From positions 1 through 64,000 of the forward strand of contig JAHZMA010000086.1 of NCBI GenBank assembly GCA_022599575.1: a DNA stretch of 64,000 bases, written 5' to 3'. Below, piece after piece: positions 8,722 through 18,023 of this stretch. The translations under genes were made by a program, and so were the position numbers. Each line of letters starts with the position of its first letter. Position 1 is the stretch's first letter. Under the pieces are notes generated by a model. The model searched no databases, was not told the DNA's origin, and saw only the letters and a program-made list of their open reading frames with translations. This stretch comes from Alphaproteobacteria bacterium (GTDB lineage: Bacteria; Pseudomonadota; Alphaproteobacteria; JABAAW01; JAHZMA01).

Positions 8722-9708
8722 TTATCGGCCCTCACTTACATTTTCCAGCATATCACGTAAAATACCCTCGCGCTGACCACGATCGGCAATATAAATATGT
8801 GGAATTTGCCATTGCCGTAAAATAATCTCACTTAAAGCGGCGCCCATACCCGCCAAACGCATCCGTTCTGCGCCAATCACGCTATATTTGCTTCTTTGTT
8901 CCATTGTTTGCATACGCAACATTTGTGCGATATTCAGAATATCGGCAGTTAAAAACTGTTTGCCGTCAATTTTATAGCGAATATAGCGATTCATACGTAA
9001 TAACAAGCAAGCAAGTGTTACTGGCGTACCAGATGCTGAAATCAATTGTACATTACTTTGCTTAATGTGGCTATCAATATCATGTAAGGCGTTAAATTCA
9101 TGCAGATAGGGGTGGCAAATGGCGGCAAGTTGCTGATAAAGTGCCTCATCTATTGCTTCAGGCCCAAAGCGTGACGTGGCAAGCAAAATACCGATAGGCA
9201 ACGAGATATGCCCCAATAGTTGATAATTACCATTTTTGGTATCAACCCAACTTAATTGAATCGATCCACCGCCAATTTCAAAAATCACGCAATAATCACT
9301 TTTGGGGTGTACCAATGGTTTACAGCTGATACAGGCAAGGCGCGATTCTTCTGCTTGCGAAATAATATCAATATTTAAGCCCGTCTGCTGATTAGCCTGT
9401 TCAATAAAATCATTACCATTGCCAGCAGTGCGACAGGTGGCGGTGGCAACAGCACGGGTTTTGATAGTGGGATATTCGTCAATTTTATTGGCACAGATTT
9501 TCAGCACATCAATACAACGTTGCATTGCTGCTTTGCTTATCATGCCAGTATCATACAGCGCATCGCCTAATAACACGGCATCGGCATAGGAATCTAAAAT
9601 GGTAAAATTATTATGGTCACCTGCCCCATTATTTGCCCTATCATTTTTTTGGGCAATCAATAGACGGCAATTATTCGTGCCAATATCTAATGCTGCATAA
9701 TATCCCAT
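8722..9708 (-). CDS. Ppx/GppA family phosphatase
   Basis: Exopolyphosphatase/guanosine pentaphosphate phosphatase family member, acting on polyphosphate or pppGpp. The actin-fold P-loops are visible: YYAALDIGTNNCRLLIA near the N-terminus and FEIGGGSIQLSW in the middle. At 328 residues it is the short form, with only the Ppx-GppA domain and no HD-like C-terminal domain. I prefer the ATG six codons inside the ORF-track start, because the track start is a TTG overlapping the upstream hydrolase gene. The Ppx-rlmE pairing is common in Alphaproteobacteria. Confidence 0.88.
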   Translation of the reverse strand: MGYYAALDIGTNNCRLLIAQKNDRANNGAGDHNNFTILDSYADAVLLGDALYDTGMISKAAMQRCIDVLKICANKIDEYPTIKTRAVATATCRTAGNGNDFIEQANQQTGLNIDIISQAEESRLACISCKPLVHPKSDYCVIFEIGGGSIQLSWVDTKNGNYQLLGHISLPIGILLATSRFGPEAIDEALYQQLAAICHPYLHEFNALHDIDSHIKQSNVQLISASGTPVTLACLLLRMNRYIRYKIDGKQFLTADILNIAQMLRMQTMEQRSKYSVIGAERMRLAGMGAALSEIILRQWQIPHIYIADRGQREGILRDMLENVSEGR

Positions 9709-9709
9709 A

Positions 9710-10489
9710 TCATGATAATCTTTCAATCATTTGCGTTAATAAGTTTAAATCTTCGGGGCGGTTTAAACTATGGTCGCCGCCTTTAATCAGATGGAAATCG
9801 CCACTATTATCGGTAAAATTATCAAATGCCAGCCTGCCATGATCGGGCGGTACGATAGTATCAGCATCACCTTGTAACACGTGAATCGGGCAGGGTGCTT
9901 TGATTTTTTCGTGTAACACCGCAAGATTGGGCGCATCATCTAACATCAATTCGGTGAAAACATAATTGGGGTCAAATTCTTCTTTTTGCCATTCGCCTTC
10001 GTAAGGGTTTATTTTTTTTTCTGTTCTGATACGCGCCCGCATCTCATCATCAAGCAATTCAGTCATAAAATCGGGTGCAGGTGCCAGCAAAATTGAAGCT
10101 TGAAAGCGCGATTGCCATTTTGCTTGCTTTAATAAATTCATCGCCATCCAACCGCCCATTGAAGAGCCGATAATAATTTGATTGTTTTTAGTGAATGTTT
10201 CAAAAATTTGTAACGCATCATTAAACCATTGGGTGAAATAGCTTTTGGTGAAATCCCCATCCGATTCACCATGCCCGCGATAATCAAAACAGGTTAAAGC
10301 GCGGTTTTGCTGATGCGCCCACTCAATCAGATGCTGAATTTTTCCGCCTTGAATGTTTGAGTAAAACCCACATAGATAAAAAATTTCAGGGATATGGTCT
10401 GCTGAATCGCCCTCAAGGCGCAAATAATTTATCATTTCGCCTTTTCGCGTAGCAGATTCAATTTTACGCGTCTTAGATTCAATAGGCAT
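9710..10489 (-). CDS. Alpha/beta hydrolase
   Basis: Serine hydrolase of the alpha/beta fold. The nucleophile elbow is GSSMGG, the acid is probably the Asp in LQGDADTIVP, and the catalytic His is in GGDHSLNRPEDL. FDYRGHGESDG is the typical strand-4 loop. It is most like the ABHD10/palmitoyl-thioesterase-type group, but the substrate is unknown. It is the first gene of the leftward hydrolase-ppx-rlmE run, and its stop codon abuts the ppx start. Confidence 0.85.
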   Translation of the reverse strand: MPIESKTRKIESATRKGEMINYLRLEGDSADHIPEIFYLCGFYSNIQGGKIQHLIEWAHQQNRALTCFDYRGHGESDGDFTKSYFTQWFNDALQIFETFTKNNQIIIGSSMGGWMAMNLLKQAKWQSRFQASILLAPAPDFMTELLDDEMRARIRTEKKINPYEGEWQKEEFDPNYVFTELMLDDAPNLAVLHEKIKAPCPIHVLQGDADTIVPPDHGRLAFDNFTDNSGDFHLIKGGDHSLNRPEDLNLLTQMIERLS

Positions 10490-10570
10490 CGTGGTTATCT
10501 TTCATAATCGCTTTACTTAATCCATATGATTGTTTATAAAAAACACTGATTTTAATTTGGATTCTTATAT

Positions 10571-11749
10571 ATGACTATAGCAAACAGTAAGGGCATAATG
10601 CAAATATTACCCGCACTAGAAACTGGTGGCACTGAACGTGTGGCAATATCGGTTGCGATTAAGGCAAAGCAGGCGGGTTATCGCTCCTTTGTTTTATCCA
10701 ATGGTGGTGCGATGGTGCGCGAATTAACACGCGCTGGGGTTGAGCATATTACCATGCCTGTGCATAAAAAAAATATTTTTACCGTTAATGCGCGCGCTAA
10801 AAAATTGAAGCAATTGCTAGCACAACATGATATATCGCTGATTCACGCCCATTCGCGCCTGCCTGCGTGGCTTGCCTATAAGGCAACAAAAAATACTGAT
10901 ATTGCCTTTATCAATACATGTCATGGCTATTTTAACCTTAAAAATTCGTTTAAAATAAAATATTCTCGCATTGTTGGCATGGGTGCGAGAGTGATTGCGG
11001 TCAGTAAATTTATCAATCAGCATTTGCGAGAATTGGGCGCCGACCCCGCCAATATTCGTAATATTCCGCTTGGCGTACAGATAGAAAATTACAATGCTGA
11101 AAATGTATCGCAATATAGAATGGTCAAGCTATTAGAAGAGTGGGATATTCCAGAAGAGACCCCTATCGTCATGTTACCAGGGCGTATCAGCCGCACCAAA
11201 GGGCATGATGTGTTGATTAAAGCGATTAAGCTAGGGCGCAAAGATATCCGCTATTTAATTGTTGGCAATTATCAGAATCGTCCGCGTGTGAAAAAAATGC
11301 TAGATGAGCTGATACAAAAATATGACGTTGGTGGGCAGGTGCAATTTACTGGATTATGCCGTGATATGCCTGCCGCATATCGAATCTGTGATTTGGTGGT
11401 GGTGCCTTCCACTTGGCCAGAGCCCGGTGGCACGGTTGCGATTGAAGCGCAGGCAATCGGCAAGCCAGTGATAGTATCGGATGCGGGCGGTATGGCAGAA
11501 TCGGTGCTTGATGGTAAGACTGGCTTTATTGTTGAGGCAGGCAATCATGAACAATTAGCAGAAACCATTGATAAGGTGATGAATCTTTCTAGCACTGAGC
11601 GCGAGGCGATGAGCGCAACCGCCATGAAGCATACGCGTACAGAATTTACCAATGATTTAATGTGTTCACGCTATATGGATGTGTATCGTGAATTGTTGGA
11701 AGGGGCTTCACCAAACCCTGATATTATTGGTTTTCCGCATCTTGCATGA
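10571..11749 (+). CDS. Glycosyltransferase family 4 protein
   Basis: GT-B fold, retaining nucleotide-sugar transferase. The N-terminal acceptor domain begins ILPALETGGTERVAI, and the donor domain (from about residue 190) has MLPGRISRTKGHDVLIKA and the EPGGTVAIEAQAIGKPV segment with the E-x7-E nucleotide-sugar motif. Such proteins build LPS core or capsule. The next gene is a heptosyltransferase-like protein 15 bases downstream, so LPS core assembly is the best guess. No membrane segment is present; it would work at the inner face of the cytoplasmic membrane. Confidence 0.9.
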   Translation: MTIANSKGIMQILPALETGGTERVAISVAIKAKQAGYRSFVLSNGGAMVRELTRAGVEHITMPVHKKNIFTVNARAKKLKQLLAQHDISLIHAHSRLPAWLAYKATKNTDIAFINTCHGYFNLKNSFKIKYSRIVGMGARVIAVSKFINQHLRELGADPANIRNIPLGVQIENYNAENVSQYRMVKLLEEWDIPEETPIVMLPGRISRTKGHDVLIKAIKLGRKDIRYLIVGNYQNRPRVKKMLDELIQKYDVGGQVQFTGLCRDMPAAYRICDLVVVPSTWPEPGGTVAIEAQAIGKPVIVSDAGGMAESVLDGKTGFIVEAGNHEQLAETIDKVMNLSSTEREAMSATAMKHTRTEFTNDLMCSRYMDVYRELLEGASPNPDIIGFPHLA

Positions 11750-11764
11750 TCCTATTGCCATAAA

Positions 11765-12733
11765 ATGCGTATTCTCATTATTAAATTGAGTGCATTTGGC
11801 GATATGGTGCAGGCAATCCCTGCCTTTCAGTCGGTTAGGCGGCATTATCCTGATGCACAGATTGATTTATTCACCGCGCCTTTATTTGCTGATTTTGCCA
11901 ATCAATTGAAAATAGGTAAATTAAAAATATTTGATAATGTCATTAAGCATCAACGTTTTGCGTATCATCGCTTGGGGCAGATAAAAAAAATACGCCAAAT
12001 GATAAAAGGGCAATATGACCAAGTAATTGATTTGCAATGCGTAACACGTACGGCAAATTATTTCTATTTTTGTTGCCCGAATCCGCCATTATGGGCGGGG
12101 GTGGCAAAATATGCCACAATTTCGTATAAAAGACGTTTTTTAGAAAACTTAAAGCCCTATCAGCGCCATCAATTATTGCTTAACGCTTTGGATATTCCCT
12201 ATCAATTCGGCACTGATAACGCTTGGGTAAAAGAATTACCGCAAAAGATATTATCACCGCTGAAAAATAATAAAAAATATGTATTATTAGTGGCAGGTTC
12301 ATCGCCTAAACACCCCGAAAAATGCTGGAAAATTGAAAATTATGCAAAAATTGCCAATATTTTGCTAGCGCATAATATCACCCCCGTGCTGATTGGTGCT
12401 GGCGCAGAACAAGGGATTGCTAAAAAAATAATACAATTATGTCCGAAAATATGCAATCTAGTTGGTAAAACTAGCTTGCAGGATATTGCAGTATTGGCAA
12501 AAAATGCTTATTATGGGGTAGGGAACGATACAGGGGCGATGCATCTTATCGCGCAAATGGGCACAAAATGTTTGGTTTTGTTTGCAGGTAAGAATAATCC
12601 AGATTTATGCAAACCCCCTTATTCACATTGTTTATTTATACAGGTGCAGGATTTGACAACAGCAGAATTAACGGTAGATATGGTGCTACAACAATTAACG
12701 CAAGCAGGGGTAATAGCTAACCGCAATGAGTAA
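11765..12733 (+). CDS. Glycosyltransferase family 9 (heptosyltransferase-like)
   Basis: Inverting GT-B transferase of the WaaC/WaaF family, which adds heptose to LPS inner core. The start MRILIIKLSAFGDMVQAIPAF is the family hallmark. The donor site has VLLVAGSSPKHPEKCW and GNDTGAMHLIAQMGTKCLVLF. Compared with E. coli WaaF it is short (322 residues), and it lacks obvious heptose-specific features I can name, so the sugar is uncertain. Its last eight bases overlap the start of thrS, suggesting coupled translation. Confidence 0.88.
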   Translation: MRILIIKLSAFGDMVQAIPAFQSVRRHYPDAQIDLFTAPLFADFANQLKIGKLKIFDNVIKHQRFAYHRLGQIKKIRQMIKGQYDQVIDLQCVTRTANYFYFCCPNPPLWAGVAKYATISYKRRFLENLKPYQRHQLLLNALDIPYQFGTDNAWVKELPQKILSPLKNNKKYVLLVAGSSPKHPEKCWKIENYAKIANILLAHNITPVLIGAGAEQGIAKKIIQLCPKICNLVGKTSLQDIAVLAKNAYYGVGNDTGAMHLIAQMGTKCLVLFAGKNNPDLCKPPYSHCLFIQVQDLTTAELTVDMVLQQLTQAGVIANRNE

Positions 12734-14690
12734 AGTGGTTATTACATTGCCTGATGGTGCGAAGCGCGAATTTGCAAAAGATTTAAGCGCGTTGGATATT
12801 GCCAAAAATATAGCGCCATCACTCGCAAAAGCGACATTGGTTGCCAAGATTAATGGTGAGTTGTGCGATTTAAGCACGGTGATTGATAAGGATTGCCGCT
12901 TAGAATTTATCAATCGTGACCATGCTGATGCGCTAGAAGTGCTACGCCATGATTGCGCGCATGTGTTAGCAGAAGCGGTGCAGAGCCTGTTTCCTAACAC
13001 GCAAATCACTTTTGGCCCTGCCATTGAAAACGGCTTATATTACGATTTTTACCGCGAAACGCCATTTACCCCTGATGATTTTCCAGCCATCGAACAAAAA
13101 ATGCGTGAGATTATCGCGCAGAATCAGCCTTTCACCCGCGAAATATGGCAACGCGAGCAGGCGGCTGCATTTTTCAAACAACAGGGTGAGACTTTTAAGG
13201 CAGAACATGTGATGCGCCTGCCCGAAGGCGACGATATTTCTATCTATCGGCAAGGCGATTGGCTGGATTTATGTCGTGGTCCGCATATGCCTTCTACGGG
13301 CAAGCTTGGCAAGGCGTTTAAGCTGATGCGTGTTTCTGGCGCATATTGGCTTGGCGACCAAAATAATCCGCAATTACAGCGCATCTATGCCACTTGTTGG
13401 CGCAACGAAAAAGAATTGAATGATTATCTTCATTTCTTGGAAGAAGCCGAAAAGCGCGACCACCGTAAATTAGGACGGCAGATGGCTTTGTTTCATACCC
13501 AAGAAGAGGCGGCGGGGTCAATTTTCTGGCATCGTGATGGCTATCGGGTCTATCGGGTGTTAGAAAATTACATTCGCAACCGATTGCATCAAGATTATGA
13601 CGAGGTGAAAACCCCGCAAATGGTGAGCAACAGCCTGTGGAAGCAATCAGGGCATTGGGATAAATTTGGTGACGATATGTTTACCGTCAATGAAAATGAG
13701 ATTGATAATGACGCACTACAGCGTATTTTCGCGCTAAAACCAATGAATTGCCCGTGCCATGTGCAGATTTATAATCAAAATATCACCTCATATAAGGATT
13801 TACCTGTACGTCTTGCTGAATTTGGACAAGTACACCGCAATGAAGCATCAGGGGCGTTACATGGTTTGATGCGGGTGCGCGCATTCACACAAGATGATGG
13901 ACATATTTTCTGCACCGAAGAACAAGTGATTGATGAAACAAAAAAATTCTGTGAATTGCTGAAATCAATTTATCAAGATTGTGGCTTTAGCGATTTTTCC
14001 ATCAAATTTTCTGACCGCCCCGAAATACGTGCGGGCGAAGATGAAGTATGGGATAAAGCTGAATCATCGCTGAAAGAAGCGATTGAGGCGACTGATATGC
14101 CTTATGTGATGAACCCCGGCGAAGGGGCGTTTTACGGCCCTAAATTAGAGTTTGTGCTGAAAGATACGTTAGGGCGCGAATGGCAATGTGGCACATGGCA
14201 GGTTGATTTTGTGCTACCGAAACGGCTAGGCGCTACCTATATTGATGCCAATGGTGAAAAGCAAGTGCCTGTTATGTTGCATCGGGCAATTTTGGGGTCG
14301 ATGGAACGTTTTATCGGGATTTTGCTTGAACATCATGCGGGGCATTTACCATTTTGGTTGGCACCTGTGCAGATAAAAATTTGCACCATTACCAATGATT
14401 TAGATGATTATGGATGTGAGGTGCTACAGGCTTGTATCGATTCAGGTTTGCGTGCTGAGGGTGATTTTCGTTCTGAAAAAGTTAACTATAAAATTCGCGA
14501 ACATTCGCTGAAAAAAATACCGCTTCTTATCATTTGTGGTAAAAAAGAAGCTGAAAATGGTCAAGTGACTCTGCGCTTTTTAGGTAAAAAAGAGCAAGAG
14601 ACACTGGATTTGAACGTCGCTTTGCAACAATTAAGGCAAAAATCAATTATTCCACAATTTGCCGAAATATTGCCAAGCGGATTGGTGTAA
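12726..14690 (+). CDS. thrS: Threonyl-tRNA synthetase
   Basis: Attaches threonine to tRNA-Thr. Domains run in order: TGS (1-60), the editing domain with HDCAHVLAEAVQ and GPAIENGLYYDF, the class II core with MNCPCHVQIY (zinc ligand Cys), the motif 2 region VHRNEASGALHGLMRVR, motif 3 around LHRAILGSMERF, and the C-terminal anticodon-binding domain. At 654 residues it is full length. It is followed 24 bases later by infC, a common pairing (thrS-infC). Confidence 0.97.
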   Translation: MSKVVITLPDGAKREFAKDLSALDIAKNIAPSLAKATLVAKINGELCDLSTVIDKDCRLEFINRDHADALEVLRHDCAHVLAEAVQSLFPNTQITFGPAIENGLYYDFYRETPFTPDDFPAIEQKMREIIAQNQPFTREIWQREQAAAFFKQQGETFKAEHVMRLPEGDDISIYRQGDWLDLCRGPHMPSTGKLGKAFKLMRVSGAYWLGDQNNPQLQRIYATCWRNEKELNDYLHFLEEAEKRDHRKLGRQMALFHTQEEAAGSIFWHRDGYRVYRVLENYIRNRLHQDYDEVKTPQMVSNSLWKQSGHWDKFGDDMFTVNENEIDNDALQRIFALKPMNCPCHVQIYNQNITSYKDLPVRLAEFGQVHRNEASGALHGLMRVRAFTQDDGHIFCTEEQVIDETKKFCELLKSIYQDCGFSDFSIKFSDRPEIRAGEDEVWDKAESSLKEAIEATDMPYVMNPGEGAFYGPKLEFVLKDTLGREWQCGTWQVDFVLPKRLGATYIDANGEKQVPVMLHRAILGSMERFIGILLEHHAGHLPFWLAPVQIKICTITNDLDDYGCEVLQACIDSGLRAEGDFRSEKVNYKIREHSLKKIPLLIICGKKEAENGQVTLRFLGKKEQETLDLNVALQQLRQKSIIPQFAEILPSGLV

Positions 14691-14701
14691 CATGATTGAA
14701 T

Positions 14702-14717
14702 AAGGAGTATTGCTATC
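14702..14717 (+). promoter_or_regulatory. Ribosome binding site and AUC start of infC
   Basis: AAGGAG at 14702-14707 lies seven bases before the ATC at 14715. No ATG, GTG or TTG start is near the expected N-terminus; the in-frame ATT at 14709 is only one base from the Shine-Dalgarno and a TGA closes the frame at 14697-14699. A non-AUG start is the known basis of IF3 self-control. Confidence 0.8.
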
Positions 14718-15248
14718 GTAACACATATTAAAAAACCTCAAGAGGATGAAACACGCGTCAATGAAGCTATAGATGTGCCGCAAGTGCGGTTAATCAATCA
14801 CGAGGGTGAAAATATAGGCGTGATAGACACCAGAGAAGCACTGGAAATGGCCGATAATGAAGGGCTGGATTTGGTGGAAATTGCGGGCAATGTTAGTCCG
14901 CCTGTTGCTAAAATTATGAATTATGGTAAATTGCGCTATGAAAAGCAAAAAAAGAAACAAGAAAATAAGCGCAAGCAAAAGACGGTGCAAATTAAAGAAA
15001 TTAAAGTCCGTCCTAATATTGAAACCCATGATTATCAAGTGAAATTATCGGCGGCAAAAAGATTTATCGACGCTGGCCATAAGGTGAAATTAACCTTGCG
15101 ATTTCGTGGGCGTGAATTGAGCCATCGTGAGATTGGTGAAGATTTGGTGAAGCGTTTTGTGCAAGATACAGAAGAATTTGCCAAAACAGAATCACCAGTA
15201 AAAATGGAAGAACGGCAGATTGCGGTGATGTTAATCAGTAATAAATAA
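14715..15248 (+). CDS. infC: Translation initiation factor IF-3
   Basis: Binds the 30S subunit, checks the start codon and prevents early 50S joining. The ORF track begins at an internal GTG (14775), but the reading frame continues upstream through TRVNEAIDVPQVRLI, the conserved N-terminal segment of IF3. I place the start at ATC 14715, giving 177 residues, the normal family length. The N-domain includes LVEIAGNVSPPVAKIMNYGKLRYE and the C-domain includes KEIKVRPNIETHDYQVKL and LRFRGRELSHREIG. A non-AUG start usually allows IF3 to repress its own mRNA. Confidence 0.93.
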   Translation: MVTHIKKPQEDETRVNEAIDVPQVRLINHEGENIGVIDTREALEMADNEGLDLVEIAGNVSPPVAKIMNYGKLRYEKQKKKQENKRKQKTVQIKEIKVRPNIETHDYQVKLSAAKRFIDAGHKVKLTLRFRGRELSHREIGEDLVKRFVQDTEEFAKTESPVKMEERQIAVMLISNK

Positions 15249-15258
15249 TGTGGTGAAT

Positions 15259-16314
15259 ATGAAAATTAAAACAGTCATTTTAGGGGCAAGTGGCTATACA
15301 GGCGCAGAAATATTGCGTTTTGCGCTATTGCATCCTCATGTAGAAATTACGGCATTGTCGGCTGAAAGCAAGGCTGGGATGCATATGCAAAATGTGTTTC
15401 CGCATCTTTATGGTGTTGATTTGCCGATTTTACAAAAAATTGATGAGATTGATTTTAGCGATATCGCTGCGGTATTTTGTGCATTGCCACATGGCACCAC
15501 GCAAAAGGTAATTCTGCAATTATACCAAACCCATCAATCACTGAAAATCATTGATTTATCAGCTGATTTTCGGTTGAAGGATGTTGATGAATATCAGCGA
15601 TGGTATGGCGATATTCACCACGCCAAACAGATTCAGCAACATGCGGTTTATGGCGTAACCGAATTGAATCGCGATTCGATTAAGCAAAACCGTTTGGTGG
15701 CAAATCCCGGTTGTTACCCAACAACAGCGCAATTGCCGTTAATACCACTGATTCGCGAAGGGCTTGTGAGTGCTGATGATATTATCATCGATTCGAAATC
15801 AGGGGTGTCAGGTGCGGGCAGGGCGCCCAAACAGGCAACTCTTTATTGCGAGATAGCCGAAAGCTTTAACGCGTACGGGCTTGAGGGGCATCGGCATAGC
15901 GCAGAAATGCAAGAACAATTTGATATGGCGGTGAAAGGGAATGATTCGGTGCAGTTTCATTTTGTGCCACATCTCATTCCTACCAAGCGCGGTATTCTTT
16001 CCACCATTCACTGCAAAAGCAATGGCGATAATTCGATTGCAAAAATGCGTGATTATTTAACTGATTTTTATCAAAATGATGCGTTCGTGCATATTTTACC
16101 AGAAACAATAAACGCACCGAAAACTGCTGATGTGCTAGGCAGTAACCAGTGCCGTATCGCGCTTTATCCAAGCCCAATTAACGGCAGAGTGTTGATTATA
16201 TCAGTGATTGATAATCTGGTGAAAGGGGCATCGGGGCAGGCAATCCAAAACTTTAACGTGATGTTTGATTTGCCTGAAACAACAGGGCTTCAAAATCTGC
16301 CGATATTCCCGTAA
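15259..16314 (+). CDS. argC: N-acetyl-gamma-glutamyl-phosphate reductase
   Basis: Third step of arginine synthesis: NADPH-dependent reduction of N-acetylglutamyl phosphate to the semialdehyde. The N-terminus KTVILGASGYTGAEILR binds NADP and the catalytic Cys is in NPGCYPTTAQL. The substrate His is in GLEGHRHSAEMQEQ. Length (351 residues from the ATG at 15259) fits the long type 1 family. The track start is a GTG three codons earlier; neither has a strong Shine-Dalgarno. A bidirectional hairpin terminator follows. Confidence 0.95.
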   Translation: MKIKTVILGASGYTGAEILRFALLHPHVEITALSAESKAGMHMQNVFPHLYGVDLPILQKIDEIDFSDIAAVFCALPHGTTQKVILQLYQTHQSLKIIDLSADFRLKDVDEYQRWYGDIHHAKQIQQHAVYGVTELNRDSIKQNRLVANPGCYPTTAQLPLIPLIREGLVSADDIIIDSKSGVSGAGRAPKQATLYCEIAESFNAYGLEGHRHSAEMQEQFDMAVKGNDSVQFHFVPHLIPTKRGILSTIHCKSNGDNSIAKMRDYLTDFYQNDAFVHILPETINAPKTADVLGSNQCRIALYPSPINGRVLIISVIDNLVKGASGQAIQNFNVMFDLPETTGLQNLPIFP

Positions 16315-16337
16315 AGTTTTTCGCATCATAATATCAT

Positions 16338-16374
16338 AAAAAAGCCCGCAAGAGATAATTTACGGGCTTTTAAT
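16338..16374. terminator. Bidirectional rho-independent terminator
   Basis: Stem AAAGCCCG/CGGGCTTT with a 14-base loop, flanked by A residues on the left and T on the right. It sits between the convergent ends of argC and the urate-hydroxylase-like gene. Confidence 0.8.
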
Positions 16375-16401
16375 TTTGCTTATCAGCAACAGAAGAGATG
16401 A

Positions 16402-17010
16402 TTACGAAATAACGTAAAGCCCTTGTGCTGATACCATTGCATAAAGCATTGGAATTGAAAGCATGGTATTTGTACGCGAGAATAACATCGCTGTACGTCC
16501 TGCTTTGGCTTTATCCTTATCACTGTCGATAATACCGAGCGCGATTTTTTGATTCGGCCAAATAACAAACCATACATTAAACGCCATAATCACGCCAAGC
16601 CACATGCCAATACCGATTGAAACATGACCGACTGCACCCGTTCTGGTGCCAAGTATCAGCGCATCAACCAGATAGCCATTAATCCAACCTAACAACAAGC
16701 CTGTTGCTAAAGTTGCCAATGCCGCCCAGCGAAACCAAAACAATGCCGCAGGGGCAATCACTTTGGTGATGGCAGGTTTGTGGGCATCTTCAATTTTACC
16801 CATATTTGGGATTTGTACAAAATTGAAATACCACAATAAACCAATCCACATCACGCCTGAAAGCACATGCAACCAGCGCACTGTAAAACGAATGCCATCG
16901 CCTTTTGCCCATACAATACCGCCAACCACATGATTGATAGCCACCAAAGCAAGCAGTAACACAATGCCTGCAATGATTGTATTTCTAAGATTTGAAAGAA
17001 TTGCGAACAT
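16402..17010 (-). CDS. Urate hydroxylase PuuD-like (DUF989) membrane protein
   Basis: Integral membrane protein with about five or six hydrophobic segments, including TIIAGIVLLLALVAI at the start and MWLGVIMAFNVWFVIW. The segment VRWLHVLSGVMWIGLLWYFNF is typical of the membrane domain of PuuD-type urate oxidases. PuuD proteins usually add a C-terminal cytochrome c domain; this 202-residue protein has none, and it has no CxxCH. No purine-degradation genes are nearby, so a urate role is doubtful. AAGGAG five bases before the ATG supports the start. Confidence 0.75.
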   Translation of the reverse strand: MFAILSNLRNTIIAGIVLLLALVAINHVVGGIVWAKGDGIRFTVRWLHVLSGVMWIGLLWYFNFVQIPNMGKIEDAHKPAITKVIAPAALFWFRWAALATLATGLLLGWINGYLVDALILGTRTGAVGHVSIGIGMWLGVIMAFNVWFVIWPNQKIALGIIDSDKDKAKAGRTAMLFSRTNTMLSIPMLYAMVSAQGLYVIS

Positions 17011-17141
17011 ATTAACTCCTTAATTCTCATATTTTTTAATTGTGAAAGTTTTCATAATGAAACCAACCCTATTTTGACTTCATCTGTGAATAGTGTCAAT
17101 ATCAATTATTAGTTACACATTATTAAATTGCGTGTTTTAAG

Positions 17142-18023
17142 ATGAAAGATTACGAAAATCTATGGCTTGCGAATTATATTGGCAAAAATCATGCGTCAAC
17201 ACATCATCATGCGATAGGGTTGATTCTGGCGTTTTATCAACATATAGCGCAAATTTATGCTGATGTTAGCGATGACACCATCGGGCAGATGCGCTTAACA
17301 TGGTGGCGTGATAGTATCATTGCTGACAATGCTAATACCGATATTGCCAAAAATCACACCCTATTATCCGCCCATAAACCCACCAATATTAGCGATTTAT
17401 TGGCACAATTGCATCAAATGATGGCTGAATATCATCTGCCTTCTTGCTATTTTGAGGGGCTGATAGAGGCGCGAATGCAGGAATTTACCGCATTACCTTT
17501 TGCGGATATAAAACAATTTCAACATTATTGTGGCACGCTGAGTGGTAATTTATTTGCGTTATGGGCAGTGCTGATTAAAAAAGATGATATGTTGCGCGAT
17601 GATAAAATACGCGAATTATTTTTTCAAGCAAGCGAGATTTACACATTTAGCCGTGTGATACGCTCATTACATTGGCAAGCCAAGCAAGGATTGCTGTTTT
17701 TGCCGCAAAATATCTTAAACGCGCATGGGTTAGATGCGTATCAGCCCGCACAAGCGTTACAATCAGCGCAAATGAAAGAGATTATTGCCATTATGGCGCA
17801 AGATGCTGTGGCGCGTCATCATGATGCGCTGATACAGTTGCAAGATAATAGTGAGATGCGCGCATTATGCCGTGATATTGAGCCGTTATTTGCTTTTTCA
17901 ACGATAGCCCAAAAATCTCTTAAACATTTTGCCAAATATGATTATGATTATCTGAATCCGCGTGCGCTTGCCCCGCCGCCTTTATTATCGCTTCAACTAC
18001 GCTTTAGGCGGAAGATATTCTAG
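17142..18023 (+). CDS. Squalene/phytoene synthase-like protein (NDUFAF6-like)
   Basis: Belongs to the head-to-head isoprenyl synthase superfamily by its all-helical pattern and by IGQMRLTWWRDSI, IEARMQEF, CGTLSGNLFALW and GLLFLPQNIL. However, neither Asp-rich metal-binding motif is present where active synthases have DxxxD; the second region reads FSRVIRSLHWQAKQG. This matches the non-catalytic branch that includes the mitochondrial complex I assembly factor NDUFAF6. A role in respiratory complex assembly is inference. The 3' end overlaps trmFO by 27 bases on the other strand. Confidence 0.72.
   Translation: MKDYENLWLANYIGKNHASTHHHAIGLILAFYQHIAQIYADVSDDTIGQMRLTWWRDSIIADNANTDIAKNHTLLSAHKPTNISDLLAQLHQMMAEYHLPSCYFEGLIEARMQEFTALPFADIKQFQHYCGTLSGNLFALWAVLIKKDDMLRDDKIRELFFQASEIYTFSRVIRSLHWQAKQGLLFLPQNILNAHGLDAYQPAQALQSAQMKEIIAIMAQDAVARHHDALIQLQDNSEMRALCRDIEPLFAFSTIAQKSLKHFAKYDYDYLNPRALAPPPLLSLQLRFRRKIF

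Noticed and set aside
14775-15248. infC starting at the GTG
   Set aside because: Would cut off the conserved IF3 N-terminal segment and has no Shine-Dalgarno at the right distance.
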